From assembly GCA_934661765.1 (NCBI GenBank), contig CAKUJT010000023.1, positions 1-27,327 on the forward strand: DNA of 27,327 bases, in the 5' to 3' direction. Shown here in pieces: positions 7,847-14,843 of this stretch. The DNA is from an uncultured Senegalimassilia sp. (GTDB lineage Bacteria > Actinomycetota > Coriobacteriia > Coriobacteriales > Eggerthellaceae). A program made the position numbers and the translations under genes. The notes under the pieces are model-generated. The model did not search any database. It was not told the origin of the DNA and was given only the letters and a program-made list of their open reading frames with translations. Every line of letters starts with the position of its first letter. The stretch's first letter is position 1.

Positions 7847-7875
7847 TTACCCGTTCGCGCGGCGCTCTCGGCGCG

Positions 7876-8730
7876 CTATTCCACCGGGTAGCTGCCCAGC
7901 ACCTTCACCTCGCGCAGCTTCAGACGCAGGCAGTTCAGGGCGGTTTGCACCTCAAGGTCTTGCGTGGAACCCTCGATGTCCACGAAGAACATGTAGTCGC
8001 CGAGCGCCTGTTTGGTGGGGCGGCTTTGGATCTTGACCAGGTTGATGCCGGCGTAAGCGAACTCGGACAAGATCATGAGCAGCGCGCCGGGGCGGTCTGC
8101 CTGCAAAAACAGCGCCAGCGACGTCTTGAACCTGCTGCCCGTCAGCACCGGTACATGGCCCTGGCGGCCGATCAGGGCGAACGACGTCTGGTTGCCGAAG
8201 TGGTCCTCGATGCCCGTTTCCTCTACGCGCGCGCCGTAGAGCTGCGCGGCGAAGGCGTTGCCGATTCCGGCGACGGATTTGTCGGCCGCCGCGCGGCGAG
8301 CGCTATCGGCGGTAGATGCCACGGTGACGGTGGGGATGCCGTGCAGGTTCTCGTTGAGGTAGCGGCGGCACTGCGCCAGGCCCTGCGGGTGGCTGGCAAC
8401 CGTCTTCACGTCGTCCAAGGTTGCCTCGGGGTGCATGATCAGGCAATGATGGATGTCAAGTACATGCTCGCCCAAGATGGTTGCGCTCGAGCGGAACGCG
8501 AAGTTGTCGAGCGTGGCCGTCACCGGCCCTTCAAGCGCGTTCTCCGTGGCCACCACGCCGTATTCGCATTTCCCGCGGTCCACGCAGTCGAACACCTCGG
8601 ACAGCGAGGGGCACTCGATCAGCTGCGGGTCGTCTATGCCCAAACGTTTGGCGAATGCGCGCGCAGCCTCGTCGTGATAGGTTCCGGCGGGGCCCAGGTA
8701 AGCGAATGCGGATGGGGGTTCAGCGGTCAT
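7876..8730 (-). CDS. pheA: Prephenate dehydratase with ACT regulatory domain
   Basis: Converts prephenate to phenylpyruvate in phenylalanine synthesis. The 284-aa protein has the two-lobed dehydratase domain (about 10-190; AYLGPAGTYHDEAA, GVVATENALEG, VASHPQGLAQC) and an ACT domain (about 203-280) with GAL (215-217) and the Phe-binding QSRP (235-238, usually ESRP), so feedback inhibition by phenylalanine is expected. It is monofunctional, with no chorismate mutase. The normally invariant TRF active-site triad reads TSF here (Thr182-Ser183-Phe184); the catalytic Thr is kept but the Arg is Ser. The start at 8730 is six bases after GAAGGAG; the upstream in-frame ATG (8745) overlaps that ribosome site. 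It is a single-gene unit, divergent from the hydrogenase genes. Confidence 0.95.
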   Translation of the reverse strand: MTAEPPSAFAYLGPAGTYHDEAARAFAKRLGIDDPQLIECPSLSEVFDCVDRGKCEYGVVATENALEGPVTATLDNFAFRSSATILGEHVLDIHHCLIMHPEATLDDVKTVASHPQGLAQCRRYLNENLHGIPTVTVASTADSARRAAADKSVAGIGNAFAAQLYGARVEETGIEDHFGNQTSFALIGRQGHVPVLTGSRFKTSLALFLQADRPGALLMILSEFAYAGINLVKIQSRPTKQALGDYMFFVDIEGSTQDLEVQTALNCLRLKLREVKVLGSYPVE

Positions 8731-8764
8731 GCGAAGCTCCTTCATGCAGATTTATTCATTTATC

Positions 8765-8812
8765 TTGCGAAGATATGATAACGGTTCCGTATAAAAATAC
8801 GCGAGTGATAAC
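8765..8812. promoter_or_regulatory. Divergent pheA/hydrogenase promoter region with operator-like repeats
   Basis: AT-rich segment between the divergent genes. TTGCGA (8765-8770) and TATAAA (8790-8795) could be a plus-strand promoter, but the spacer is 19 bp. CGTAT-AAAA-ATACG (8788-8801) is a perfect inverted repeat. TGATAAC occurs twice in the same orientation (8776-8782 and 8806-8812), exactly 30 bp apart. These look like regulator binding sites; which protein binds is unknown. Confidence 0.35.
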
Positions 8813-8837
8813 ATAACGAACAGGAGTGGAGACGACT

Positions 8838-9081
8838 GGGGATGGAAGTCTGCGATTTCATCCCCAATCGGCGAAGGCGCGCGTGCGCGTTTCTCGACGG
8901 AAGGCCCGGGTTCTGCAAGCCCCGTGCCTTCCGTCGCGTTGCGTGCGGCGCCATCGAGGCTGCAAGCCCGATCGCCGGCATAAGCCGACCTTCGGCCGCG
9001 CGCTCTTCGCGTATCTTCGCTCCATATGCAAAAGGGCCTGGAAACAGGCCAGACGAGATACACCTGTAAGGAGGTGTGCGT
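8838..9081 (+). promoter_or_regulatory. Structured 5' leader of the hydrogenase operon
   Basis: About 245 bases without a convincing gene but with four hairpins. (a) GGGGATGGAA (8838-8847) with TTTCATCCCC (8856-8865), 10 bp including one G-U. (b) CGACGGAAGGC (8895-8905) with GCCTTCCGTCG (8926-8936), 11 bp perfect. (c) GGCCTG-GAAA-CAGGCC (9035-9050), capped by a GNRA loop. (d) ACACCT (9060-9065) with AGGTGT (9072-9077), which takes the ribosome site AAGGAGG (9068-9074) into its loop and 3' arm. No T-run follows any of them. The last hairpin could limit translation of the small subunit. It matches no riboswitch class that I recognise. Confidence 0.5.
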
Positions 9082-10362
9082 ATGGAAGGAGAGGCCGCAA
9101 TGTCCGCGTTCGCGAACATGCTCGAGGCCAGGGGGGTTACCCGCCGCGACTTCATGAAGTTGTGCGGCACGGTCGCCGCTGCAGCCGGGCTGTCCCAGTT
9201 GACGGTTCCGCAGGTTGCGCAGGCTCTCGAGACGTCCGTCATCGGCGCAACGAAGGGTAACCTTTACCCGGTCATCTGGGTCGAAGGCGCATCCTGCACC
9301 GGTTGCACCGAGTCGTTCGCCCAGGCTCAGACGCCCAACGCCGCAGAGGTGGTGTTGGACATGATCTCCCTGAACTACTCCGAGACGCTGTCCGCAGCAG
9401 CGGGCTACTCCATGGAGGAGGCCAAGGAGCAGACCATCGAGGCCGGCGACTACATCCTCATCTACGAAGGCGCCATTCAGGAGAAGTGGGGCGGCAACGC
9501 CCTGCGCGTTGCCGGCAAGCCCGGCACCGAGCACCTGATCGAGGCCGCTAAGAACGCCAACGCTGTGGTCGCGCTGGGTTCCTGCGCCGTCAACGGCGGT
9601 TGGATGGGCGCCAAGCCCAACGTCACCGACGCCATGGGCGTGCAGCAGTACCTCAAGAAGGCCGGCATCAACGTGCCCGTCGTCAACGTCCCCGGCTGCC
9701 CGGCAAACCCCGAGTGGCTCACCAGCGTGCTCGTCGACGTCGTGCTCATGAAGCTCAAGCCCGCCGATCTGGATCTCAACTCCGAGGGCAAGCCGGCCGG
9801 CATCTTCAACCAGACCATCCATGACAACTGCGAGCGTCGCGGCCATTTCGAGAACGGCGAGTTCGTCTACGAATTCGGTTCCGAAGAGGAGAAGAAGGGC
9901 TACTGCCTGTATCCGCTCGGCTGCCGCGGTCCTCAGACCAAGTCCAACTGCGGCGTGGTCATGTGGAACGATCGTCGCAGCTGGTGCGTCCAGGCCGGCG
10001 CCCCGTGCATCGGCTGCTGCGAGGCCAACCCCAACGACCCGGGCCAGAACTGGGTCGAGGTCAACACCCCGTTCATCAAGCGTCACCGCAGCCTGCATAT
10101 CGGCGACTGGGACGTGCAGCCCACCACCATCGCCGTGGGCATTACCGGTATCCTTGCCGCAGCGCTCGTGGTGCACGGCTTCGGCATGAAGGCCACCGGC
10201 CGTATGGACGGCGGCGCGGACTTCGAGAAGAAGCGCGCCTGGGATGCCAAGCACCCCGAGAAGTCCGTGGGCACCTACGAGGTGTCCGAGACCGAGCGCC
10301 AGAAGCTGTACAAGGAAGACACCGGTCACGACGACCCCAATGCAACCAAGGAAGGGAGGTAA
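9082..10362 (+). CDS. [NiFe] hydrogenase small subunit (group 1, Tat-exported)
   Basis: Electron-transfer subunit of a respiratory uptake hydrogenase, 426 aa. The twin-arginine signal TRRDFMKLCG, followed by an Ala-rich helix, sends it across the membrane. The proximal cluster uses Cys72, Cys75 (CTGC, the ordinary rather than oxygen-tolerant CTCC form), Cys168 and Cys206; the distal cluster uses His247, Cys250, Cys275 and Cys281; the medial cluster has Cys290, Cys309, Cys312 and also Cys302 (RSWCVQAG), where most group 1 enzymes have Pro. A C-terminal membrane anchor (about residues 350-372) is followed by a long charged tail. I start at ATG 9082, seven bases after AAGGAGG; ATG 9100, behind GAAGGAGAGG, is a real alternative. 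Probably HydDB group 1i, the coriobacterial lineage, which is inference. Confidence 0.96.
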   Translation: MEGEAAMSAFANMLEARGVTRRDFMKLCGTVAAAAGLSQLTVPQVAQALETSVIGATKGNLYPVIWVEGASCTGCTESFAQAQTPNAAEVVLDMISLNYSETLSAAAGYSMEEAKEQTIEAGDYILIYEGAIQEKWGGNALRVAGKPGTEHLIEAAKNANAVVALGSCAVNGGWMGAKPNVTDAMGVQQYLKKAGINVPVVNVPGCPANPEWLTSVLVDVVLMKLKPADLDLNSEGKPAGIFNQTIHDNCERRGHFENGEFVYEFGSEEEKKGYCLYPLGCRGPQTKSNCGVVMWNDRRSWCVQAGAPCIGCCEANPNDPGQNWVEVNTPFIKRHRSLHIGDWDVQPTTIAVGITGILAAALVVHGFGMKATGRMDGGADFEKKRAWDAKHPEKSVGTYEVSETERQKLYKEDTGHDDPNATKEGR

Positions 10363-10365
10363 GCC

Positions 10366-12012
10366 ATGACGCGTTCCGTAATCGATCCCGTAACCCGTAT
10401 CGAGGGCCATCTGCGCGTTGAGATGGAAGTCGAGAACGGCAAGGTATCCGACGCCTGGGTATCCGGTGGCTGCTTCCGCGGCATCGAGCTGGTCGTTGAG
10501 AACCGCACGCCCGAGGACGCTGCCCAGATCGTGCAGCGCATCTGCGGCGTTTGCCCCGTGTCTCACGCCCATGCCAGCTCCATCGCGGCTGAGAAGGCTT
10601 ACGGCATCACCATCTCCAACAACGCCCGTATCATCCGCAACATCCTCGAAGGCGCCCAGTTCCTGCACAGCCACATCCTGTGGTTCTACAACCTGGCCGG
10701 CCTTGACTACGTCAACCCGCTGAACGCGCTGAAGGCCGACCCGGCCGACGCCATGGACCTGGCTCGTGCAGCCGGCACTTCCATGAACAGCGACTTCGTC
10801 GCCCTGAAGGAGCACCTGTCCCAGTTCGCCGAGAACGGTCAGCTGTCCATCTTCAGCGGCAACTGGTTCGATGCCGAGGACGGCACCGGCTTCAAGCTGC
10901 CGCCCGAGCTCGACCTCATCTGCACGGCCCACTACCTGGAGGCTCTGGGCATGCAGGCCAAGGCTTCCCAGATCAGCGCCCTGTTGGGCGGTAAGATGCC
11001 GCATGTCATGACCCTGCGTCCGGGCGGCACGGCCTTCGTGCCCACCGACCAGAAGCTCGACGACCTGAAGCTGCTGGTCGACGAGCTGTACAACTGGGTC
11101 GAGGCGACCATGATCCCCGACGTGCTGGCAATCGCCCCGTACTACGCCGATGCATTCGAGTACGGCAAGGGTCCGGGCCGCTACATCGCCTGGGGCGTCT
11201 TCGAGCGTGAGGACTTCAAGATGTCCAACCGCTACCTGCCCTCCGGCGTGCTCGACGAGAACCTCAACCTCTCCGAGCCCGACGAGAAGGCCATCGCCGA
11301 GTGGGTCGGCCGTTCCTGGTACAAGGGTTCCGAAACCTACCAGGCGCCGAACTTCACCACCGAGCCGGAGTACACCGACTACAACGTGAACGATCGCTAC
11401 ACCTGGGTTAAGTGCCCGTCCTACAACGGCAACTCCATGGAGGCCACCAGCCTGTCCCGTATCCTGGCCGCCTACAAACGCAACGTGCCCTTCGTCAAGG
11501 AGCACGTCGATGCGTTCTTGAAGGCGCTCGGCCATGAGGGCGACCTGTCCGTGGCCCAGTCCACGCTCGGCCGTACCGCCATCCGTCAGATCGAGACGCT
11601 CTACATCGCCACGCTCATGAAGGAGTGGGTCGACGAGCTGATCGAGGCCGTGAAGTCCGGCGATTCCGAGTACTTCCGCGCTCCCGAAACCACCACCGGC
11701 GACGGCTCCGGCTTCTGGGAGGCCCCGCGTGGCGCCCTTTACCACAGCGAGTCTGTCAAGGACGGCAAGATCCGGGGTTACCAGATCATCATCCCGTCCA
11801 CGTGGAACCTGGCTCCGAAGAACGAGAAGGGCCAGCACGGTCCGCTCGAGGAGGCTCTGATCGGCGTGCCGGTGGGCGACATCGAGAAGCCCATCAACGC
11901 ACTGCGCACGGTGCACTCCTTCGACCCCTGCACGGCCTGCTCGGTCCATATCTCCGAGCCTGCCACGGGCAAGCGTTTCGAAACCGTCACGAGCCCTTGG
12001 GGGGTGAAGTAA
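10366..12012 (+). CDS. [NiFe] hydrogenase large (catalytic) subunit
   Basis: Carries the NiFe(CN)2CO active site that splits H2; 548 aa. The two metal-binding motifs are intact: RICGVCPVSHA (Cys60, Cys63) near the N-terminus and DPCTACSVH (Cys522, Cys525, His528) near the C-terminus. DPVTRIEGH at residues 7-15 is the conserved L0-type motif with the active-site Glu. Twenty residues follow His528; this tail is expected to be cut off by the maturation protease encoded at 13343. The start has GGGAGG six bases upstream and lies three bases after the small-subunit stop, so the operon is tightly packed. The subunit has no signal peptide and should be carried out with the Tat-tagged small subunit. 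Cys, not Sec, sits at the first L2 position, so this is not a NiFeSe enzyme. Confidence 0.97.
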   Translation: MTRSVIDPVTRIEGHLRVEMEVENGKVSDAWVSGGCFRGIELVVENRTPEDAAQIVQRICGVCPVSHAHASSIAAEKAYGITISNNARIIRNILEGAQFLHSHILWFYNLAGLDYVNPLNALKADPADAMDLARAAGTSMNSDFVALKEHLSQFAENGQLSIFSGNWFDAEDGTGFKLPPELDLICTAHYLEALGMQAKASQISALLGGKMPHVMTLRPGGTAFVPTDQKLDDLKLLVDELYNWVEATMIPDVLAIAPYYADAFEYGKGPGRYIAWGVFEREDFKMSNRYLPSGVLDENLNLSEPDEKAIAEWVGRSWYKGSETYQAPNFTTEPEYTDYNVNDRYTWVKCPSYNGNSMEATSLSRILAAYKRNVPFVKEHVDAFLKALGHEGDLSVAQSTLGRTAIRQIETLYIATLMKEWVDELIEAVKSGDSEYFRAPETTTGDGSGFWEAPRGALYHSESVKDGKIRGYQIIIPSTWNLAPKNEKGQHGPLEEALIGVPVGDIEKPINALRTVHSFDPCTACSVHISEPATGKRFETVTSPWGVK

Positions 12013-12013
12013 C

Positions 12014-12712
12014 ATGGCGCATTTGGCACATTACCGCGAGGCGCATCCGTTGCCGTTCGTGATCACGCACTGGATCAACCTCGTCGCCATGGTTCTGCTG
12101 ATTTTCACCGGCTTCTACATCCATTACCCCTTCTTCTGGGGTTTTGAGTCCATGGCCCGCGGTCTGCACGTGTTCTTCGGCTTTGTGCTGTTCATCAACT
12201 GCATCTGCCGTTTGATCATGGCCTTCATCGTGAAGTCCTCGCCGACCGGCGGTACCCGCAAGCAGGTCACCGACTACAAGACGTGGCTTCCGCAGAAGGA
12301 CAACCTGCATCAGGGTCCGCAGTGGATCAAGTACTACCTGTTCTTCAAGAAGGATCACCCGCTGTCCGCTAAGCTGGGTGTTCCGCAGAAGATCAGCTAC
12401 CTGTTCATTCCCGTGCTCATCATTTTGATGTTCTACACGGGCCTGGCTCTGTGGGTTCCCACCTCCGAGATCACGTTCTTTGCTGCGGGCACGTCTCTGG
12501 TGGGCGGCATCATGAGCATGCGCATCATCCACTACTTCATGATGTTCGTGTTCATCTGCTTCATGTTCATCCATATTTACCTGGCGAACGTGGAGGGCAT
12601 CGCTCCTACGCTGCTCATGTTCTTCCATAAGGAGCATGGCGGCCTGGTCTACGACCCCGACATCCACAACATCGTTGGTGAGGATGATTTGGGTCATGGC
12701 GAGAAGCACTAG
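12014..12712 (+). CDS. Hydrogenase cytochrome b subunit (HyaC-like)
   Basis: Integral membrane di-haem cytochrome b of 232 aa that takes electrons from the hydrogenase and passes them to quinones. Four main hydrophobic helices are visible (about 16-37, 48-72, 126-147 and 168-192). Candidate haem ligands are His19 in helix 1, His52 in helix 2, and His173 and His187 in helix 4. The start is two bases after the large-subunit stop, with GGGGTGAAG as ribosome site, so the three genes form one operon ending at a strong terminator. The His-rich C-terminal end (DLGHGEKH) has no known role. Confidence 0.93.
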   Translation: MAHLAHYREAHPLPFVITHWINLVAMVLLIFTGFYIHYPFFWGFESMARGLHVFFGFVLFINCICRLIMAFIVKSSPTGGTRKQVTDYKTWLPQKDNLHQGPQWIKYYLFFKKDHPLSAKLGVPQKISYLFIPVLIILMFYTGLALWVPTSEITFFAAGTSLVGGIMSMRIIHYFMMFVFICFMFIHIYLANVEGIAPTLLMFFHKEHGGLVYDPDIHNIVGEDDLGHGEKH

Positions 12713-12744
12713 CTTGTAAGCTATCTGCCCTTGCAGCTGATTTG

Positions 12745-12777
12745 AAAGCCTGATCGCTTCGGCGGTCGGGCTTTTTT
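12745..12777 (+). terminator. Intrinsic terminator of the hydrogenase operon
   Basis: AAAGCCTGATCGC (12745-12757), tetraloop TTCG, GCGGTCGGGCTTT (12762-12774): 13 bp with two G-U pairs, then a run of T to 12777. It separates the structural genes from the membrane protein and protease genes. Confidence 0.92.
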
Positions 12778-12832
12778 GCGTTTTGAGGTAATGGAGTCGC
12801 ACATGGAATCCTGTGGCGATTTTTGCCTTGCG

Positions 12833-12861
12833 CCGACAATGCGCTGACGTGTGGGTACAAT
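12833..12861 (+). promoter_or_regulatory. Promoter for the small membrane protein and protease genes
   Basis: CCGACA (12833-12838), 17-bp spacer, TACAAT (12856-12861): a reasonable vegetative promoter about 50 bases ahead of ATG 12911. It suggests the two following genes are expressed separately from the hydrogenase operon. Confidence 0.5.
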
Positions 12862-12910
12862 TATCTGAAAACATGTTGTGTGCGTATATCCCCTGATAGA
12901 TTGGTTATGT

Positions 12911-13339
12911 ATGGCTGAGCTAACCAAAGAGCAGATTGCTTGCGAAGAGAAGTTCCTGGAAGGTATTCCCCGGTGGAACATCGGTGCGCTGTTCCTGCCT
13001 CCCATTTGGGGTCCGGCACACGGCTTCTGGGCTACCATCTTGTTCTATCCTTTGTGGCTTGTTGCTGACAATTTGTTTTATGCTGCGTACTCGGAACGTA
13101 CGCCGCTTGCTATTGCGTTTGCCGCGATTATCGGCGTTGTGCTGGTTGCGGTCACGTTCTTGTTCTCGCGTCTTAGCCAGCCTTTTGCGGCGCATCGTGC
13201 GGTAGCTCGCGGCGTTTCCAAGGAAACGTACGTGCGTCGTGAACGTATCTGGGCAGTGGTTTGCGTTGTGATCGGGCTTGCGATGCTCGGCTTCGCTACG
13301 TGGTATAACTTGATGATCCGTCCGGGTATGGAGGGTTAA
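12911..13339 (+). CDS. Small three-helix membrane protein of unknown function
   Basis: 142 aa, unrecognised. The N-terminal 35 residues are soluble, with WNIGALFLPPIWGPAHGFW; this loosely recalls DUF2628-type proteins (W-N-x-x-A-x-F-x-x-P-x-W), which is only a resemblance. Three membrane helices are predicted at about 36-57, 65-86 and 113-135, with a basic loop between the second and third. I start at ATG 12911; upstream GTG or TTG codons add poorly conserved-looking residues and no start has a clear ribosome site. The hydrogenase maturation protease begins three bases after its stop, so a role in hydrogenase assembly or membrane attachment is suggested by context only. It uses more T-ending codons than the hydrogenase genes. 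Confidence 0.75.
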   Translation: MAELTKEQIACEEKFLEGIPRWNIGALFLPPIWGPAHGFWATILFYPLWLVADNLFYAAYSERTPLAIAFAAIIGVVLVAVTFLFSRLSQPFAAHRAVARGVSKETYVRRERIWAVVCVVIGLAMLGFATWYNLMIRPGMEG

Positions 13340-13342
13340 AGC

Positions 13343-13906
13343 ATGGCTTGCGAACAGGATAGCTGGGGTTTGCGGGAGTATGTCGCCAGTAATGTGGCTG
13401 TTCCCGAGGAATTGCGCCCGCAGCGTGTGGCGGTCCTTTGCGTTGGTAATAGATTGATGCTCGATGACGGCATCGGGCCGGCTGTCTATGACGAGCTTAT
13501 GGCTTCGTATGACATCCCGGATAACGTTGAGCTGTTGGACCTTGGCTGCTTGTCGCTAGCTATGATCGATCGTGTGCGAGAATTCGATGTGATCATGACC
13601 GTCGATGCAGTTGATGATTCCGGTCAGCCTGCGGGCACGGTGCTTCGTTATGCGCCCGATGCGATGGCGCGCCATGTCGGCATCACTGCAAGCTTACATG
13701 ATCTGAAGCTGATCGACCTGTTCGATTCCGCAGCTTTGCTAGGATATCAAGCTGCGGGAATGTGCCTGGGTATGCAGGTGGACAACGCTTCTCCTGCCGA
13801 AGCGACCGAAGGGCTTACCAGACCTGTGCATGATGCGTTGCCGCTGCTGGTAGACGTTGTGGTCGGTGAACTGGCACGACTGGGGTGCCCTCTTTCCGCC
13901 AAGTGA
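13343..13906 (+). CDS. [NiFe] hydrogenase maturation protease (HyaD/HybD/HycI family)
   Basis: Nickel-dependent endopeptidase that removes the C-terminal tail of the large subunit once nickel is in place; 187 aa. The family signature VGNRLMLDDGIGP is at 34-46, and the nickel ligands should be Asp42 (Glu16 in HybD), an Asp in TVDAVDD (88-92) and His119 (SLHD). About 27 residues precede the core, longer than usual. Its likely substrate is the 20-residue tail after DPCTACSVH in the large subunit encoded upstream. It sits in a two-gene unit with the small membrane protein. None of hypA to hypF is in the window, so those must lie elsewhere. Confidence 0.93.
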   Translation: MACEQDSWGLREYVASNVAVPEELRPQRVAVLCVGNRLMLDDGIGPAVYDELMASYDIPDNVELLDLGCLSLAMIDRVREFDVIMTVDAVDDSGQPAGTVLRYAPDAMARHVGITASLHDLKLIDLFDSAALLGYQAAGMCLGMQVDNASPAEATEGLTRPVHDALPLLVDVVVGELARLGCPLSAK

Positions 13907-13927
13907 TATGTGCTTCGATAGCAAGCT

Positions 13928-13948
13928 GGGCGCTCCGCTGAAGCGCCC
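13928..13948. terminator. Hairpin between convergent protease and carD genes
   Basis: GGGCGCT (13928-13934), loop CCGCTGA, AGCGCCC (13942-13948). The stem is perfect but lacks a proper T-run on either strand. Its place between two converging genes suggests a bidirectional, perhaps weak, terminator. Confidence 0.5.
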
Positions 13949-13972
13949 AAAATAGCCCCTTATCGCCCTGTG

Positions 13973-14542
13973 TTAGTTGTTACGTAGGCTTGAAGTTCTG
14001 GAATGGGATTTAAGCTCCGCCTGCTTGATACGTTCGACGAAATAACTTTTCACAGTATCGCGCGGCATTTCAAGCGAAATCGACAGTTCATCGCATAGAA
14101 GGCCTTCCGCCAAATCAAGGTATTTTTTATCCACCGATGTGGCCTGATGTCCGGCTTCCATTCGCGCGATAGTGCGCTCGTGGCAGGTTTTGATGATTGG
14201 CACCAGGTCTTTCGGGGATAACGTTTTAAGGTAGTCTTCGTAGATTTCCTTCATGTGGCGCTGTTGCAGCGAAGAGGCGTTTGCTGTTTTGGTTAGCTCA
14301 TCGTTCAAGCTGGCAGGTTCTGCATCGGCAATCGAATCAATGAGGTCAAGAGCTTCATTCTTCTGCATGACAGGACGCATGATAGGCGGTTTTGCGGCAT
14401 CGCATGCCACGAACAGCTTAAGCGATTGCTCGAACACCGCATGCAGCTCCCAGTAATCTCTGTCGTCGAAATAGCGTTCGCGTTTTTGCGCAATGGTGCA
14501 GACGTGATGTTTGAAAACGACTATATCGCCCACGTTGGCCAT
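13973..14542 (-). CDS. CarD/CdnL-family RNA polymerase-binding regulator
   Basis: 189 aa. The N-terminal ~65 residues (VGDIVVFKHHVCTIAQKRERYF, then DYWELHAVFEQSLKLFVACD) match the RNA-polymerase-interacting domain of CarD and of Mfd. The remainder is helical, as in the DNA-binding half of CarD, ending in a basic tail. Such proteins stabilise open promoter complexes; whether this copy is the global CarD or one of several paralogues cannot be told. ATG 14542 follows AAGGAGG by four bases; an upstream in-frame start at 14590 has no such site. It has its own extended -10 promoter and is transcribed away from nth. Confidence 0.83.
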   Translation of the reverse strand: MANVGDIVVFKHHVCTIAQKRERYFDDRDYWELHAVFEQSLKLFVACDAAKPPIMRPVMQKNEALDLIDSIADAEPASLNDELTKTANASSLQQRHMKEIYEDYLKTLSPKDLVPIIKTCHERTIARMEAGHQATSVDKKYLDLAEGLLCDELSISLEMPRDTVKSYFVERIKQAELKSHSRTSSLRNN

Positions 14543-14639
14543 GAATCCTCCTTGATGCATTGCGATGGCGGCAGGCGCACCGCGCAACATGCTGGTGAAG
14601 GACTGCTCGGTTGGCGCTGATTGCTATCCAACATGCATT

Positions 14640-14648
14640 ATTATACCA
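14640..14648 (-). promoter_or_regulatory. Extended -10 promoter of the CarD-family gene
   Basis: On the minus strand TGG followed by a perfect TATAAT (14645-14640), about 100 bases upstream of the start codon. No good -35 is seen, as is common for TGn-extended promoters. Confidence 0.6.
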
Positions 14649-14843
14649 GGTCACGCTGTGTGGCAGCATATATCAACTTTTCCTAGTTCCCCTGGGATCC
14701 GCGGTCAATATGGTCTCGATCTCGGTGGGTATAAACATGGGATGGGTATACTCCGGTCAACTTGGTGATGTGTTGCGCTATCTCGCTCATCGTTGGAGAA
14801 TTCGATCTCGGGGTTGTTGCTTTGTATGACGGTGCTGCGCGCA
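14649..14843. other. Intergenic region between nth and the CarD-family gene
   Basis: With the promoter and 5' end of the CarD gene this makes about 300 bases without a gene. It holds two direct repeats: CGGTCAA at 14702 and 14754, and GGGTATA at 14727 and 14744. On the minus strand TTGACC (14760-14755) and TTTATA (14735-14730) could be a second, distal promoter with a 19-bp spacer. I see no coding signal. Confidence 0.4.

Noticed and set aside
8842..9069. A 75-codon plus-strand frame in the hydrogenase leader
   Set aside because: There is no well-spaced ribosome site, its composition is Arg- and Ala-rich as in random GC-rich frames, and it runs through all four hairpins.
8752..12015. A 1087-codon open frame on the minus strand
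   Set aside because: It lies antisense to the hydrogenase small and large subunit genes and has the His/Gly/Val/Leu/Asp/Ala-rich composition produced by reading GC-biased codons backwards; no family motif is visible.
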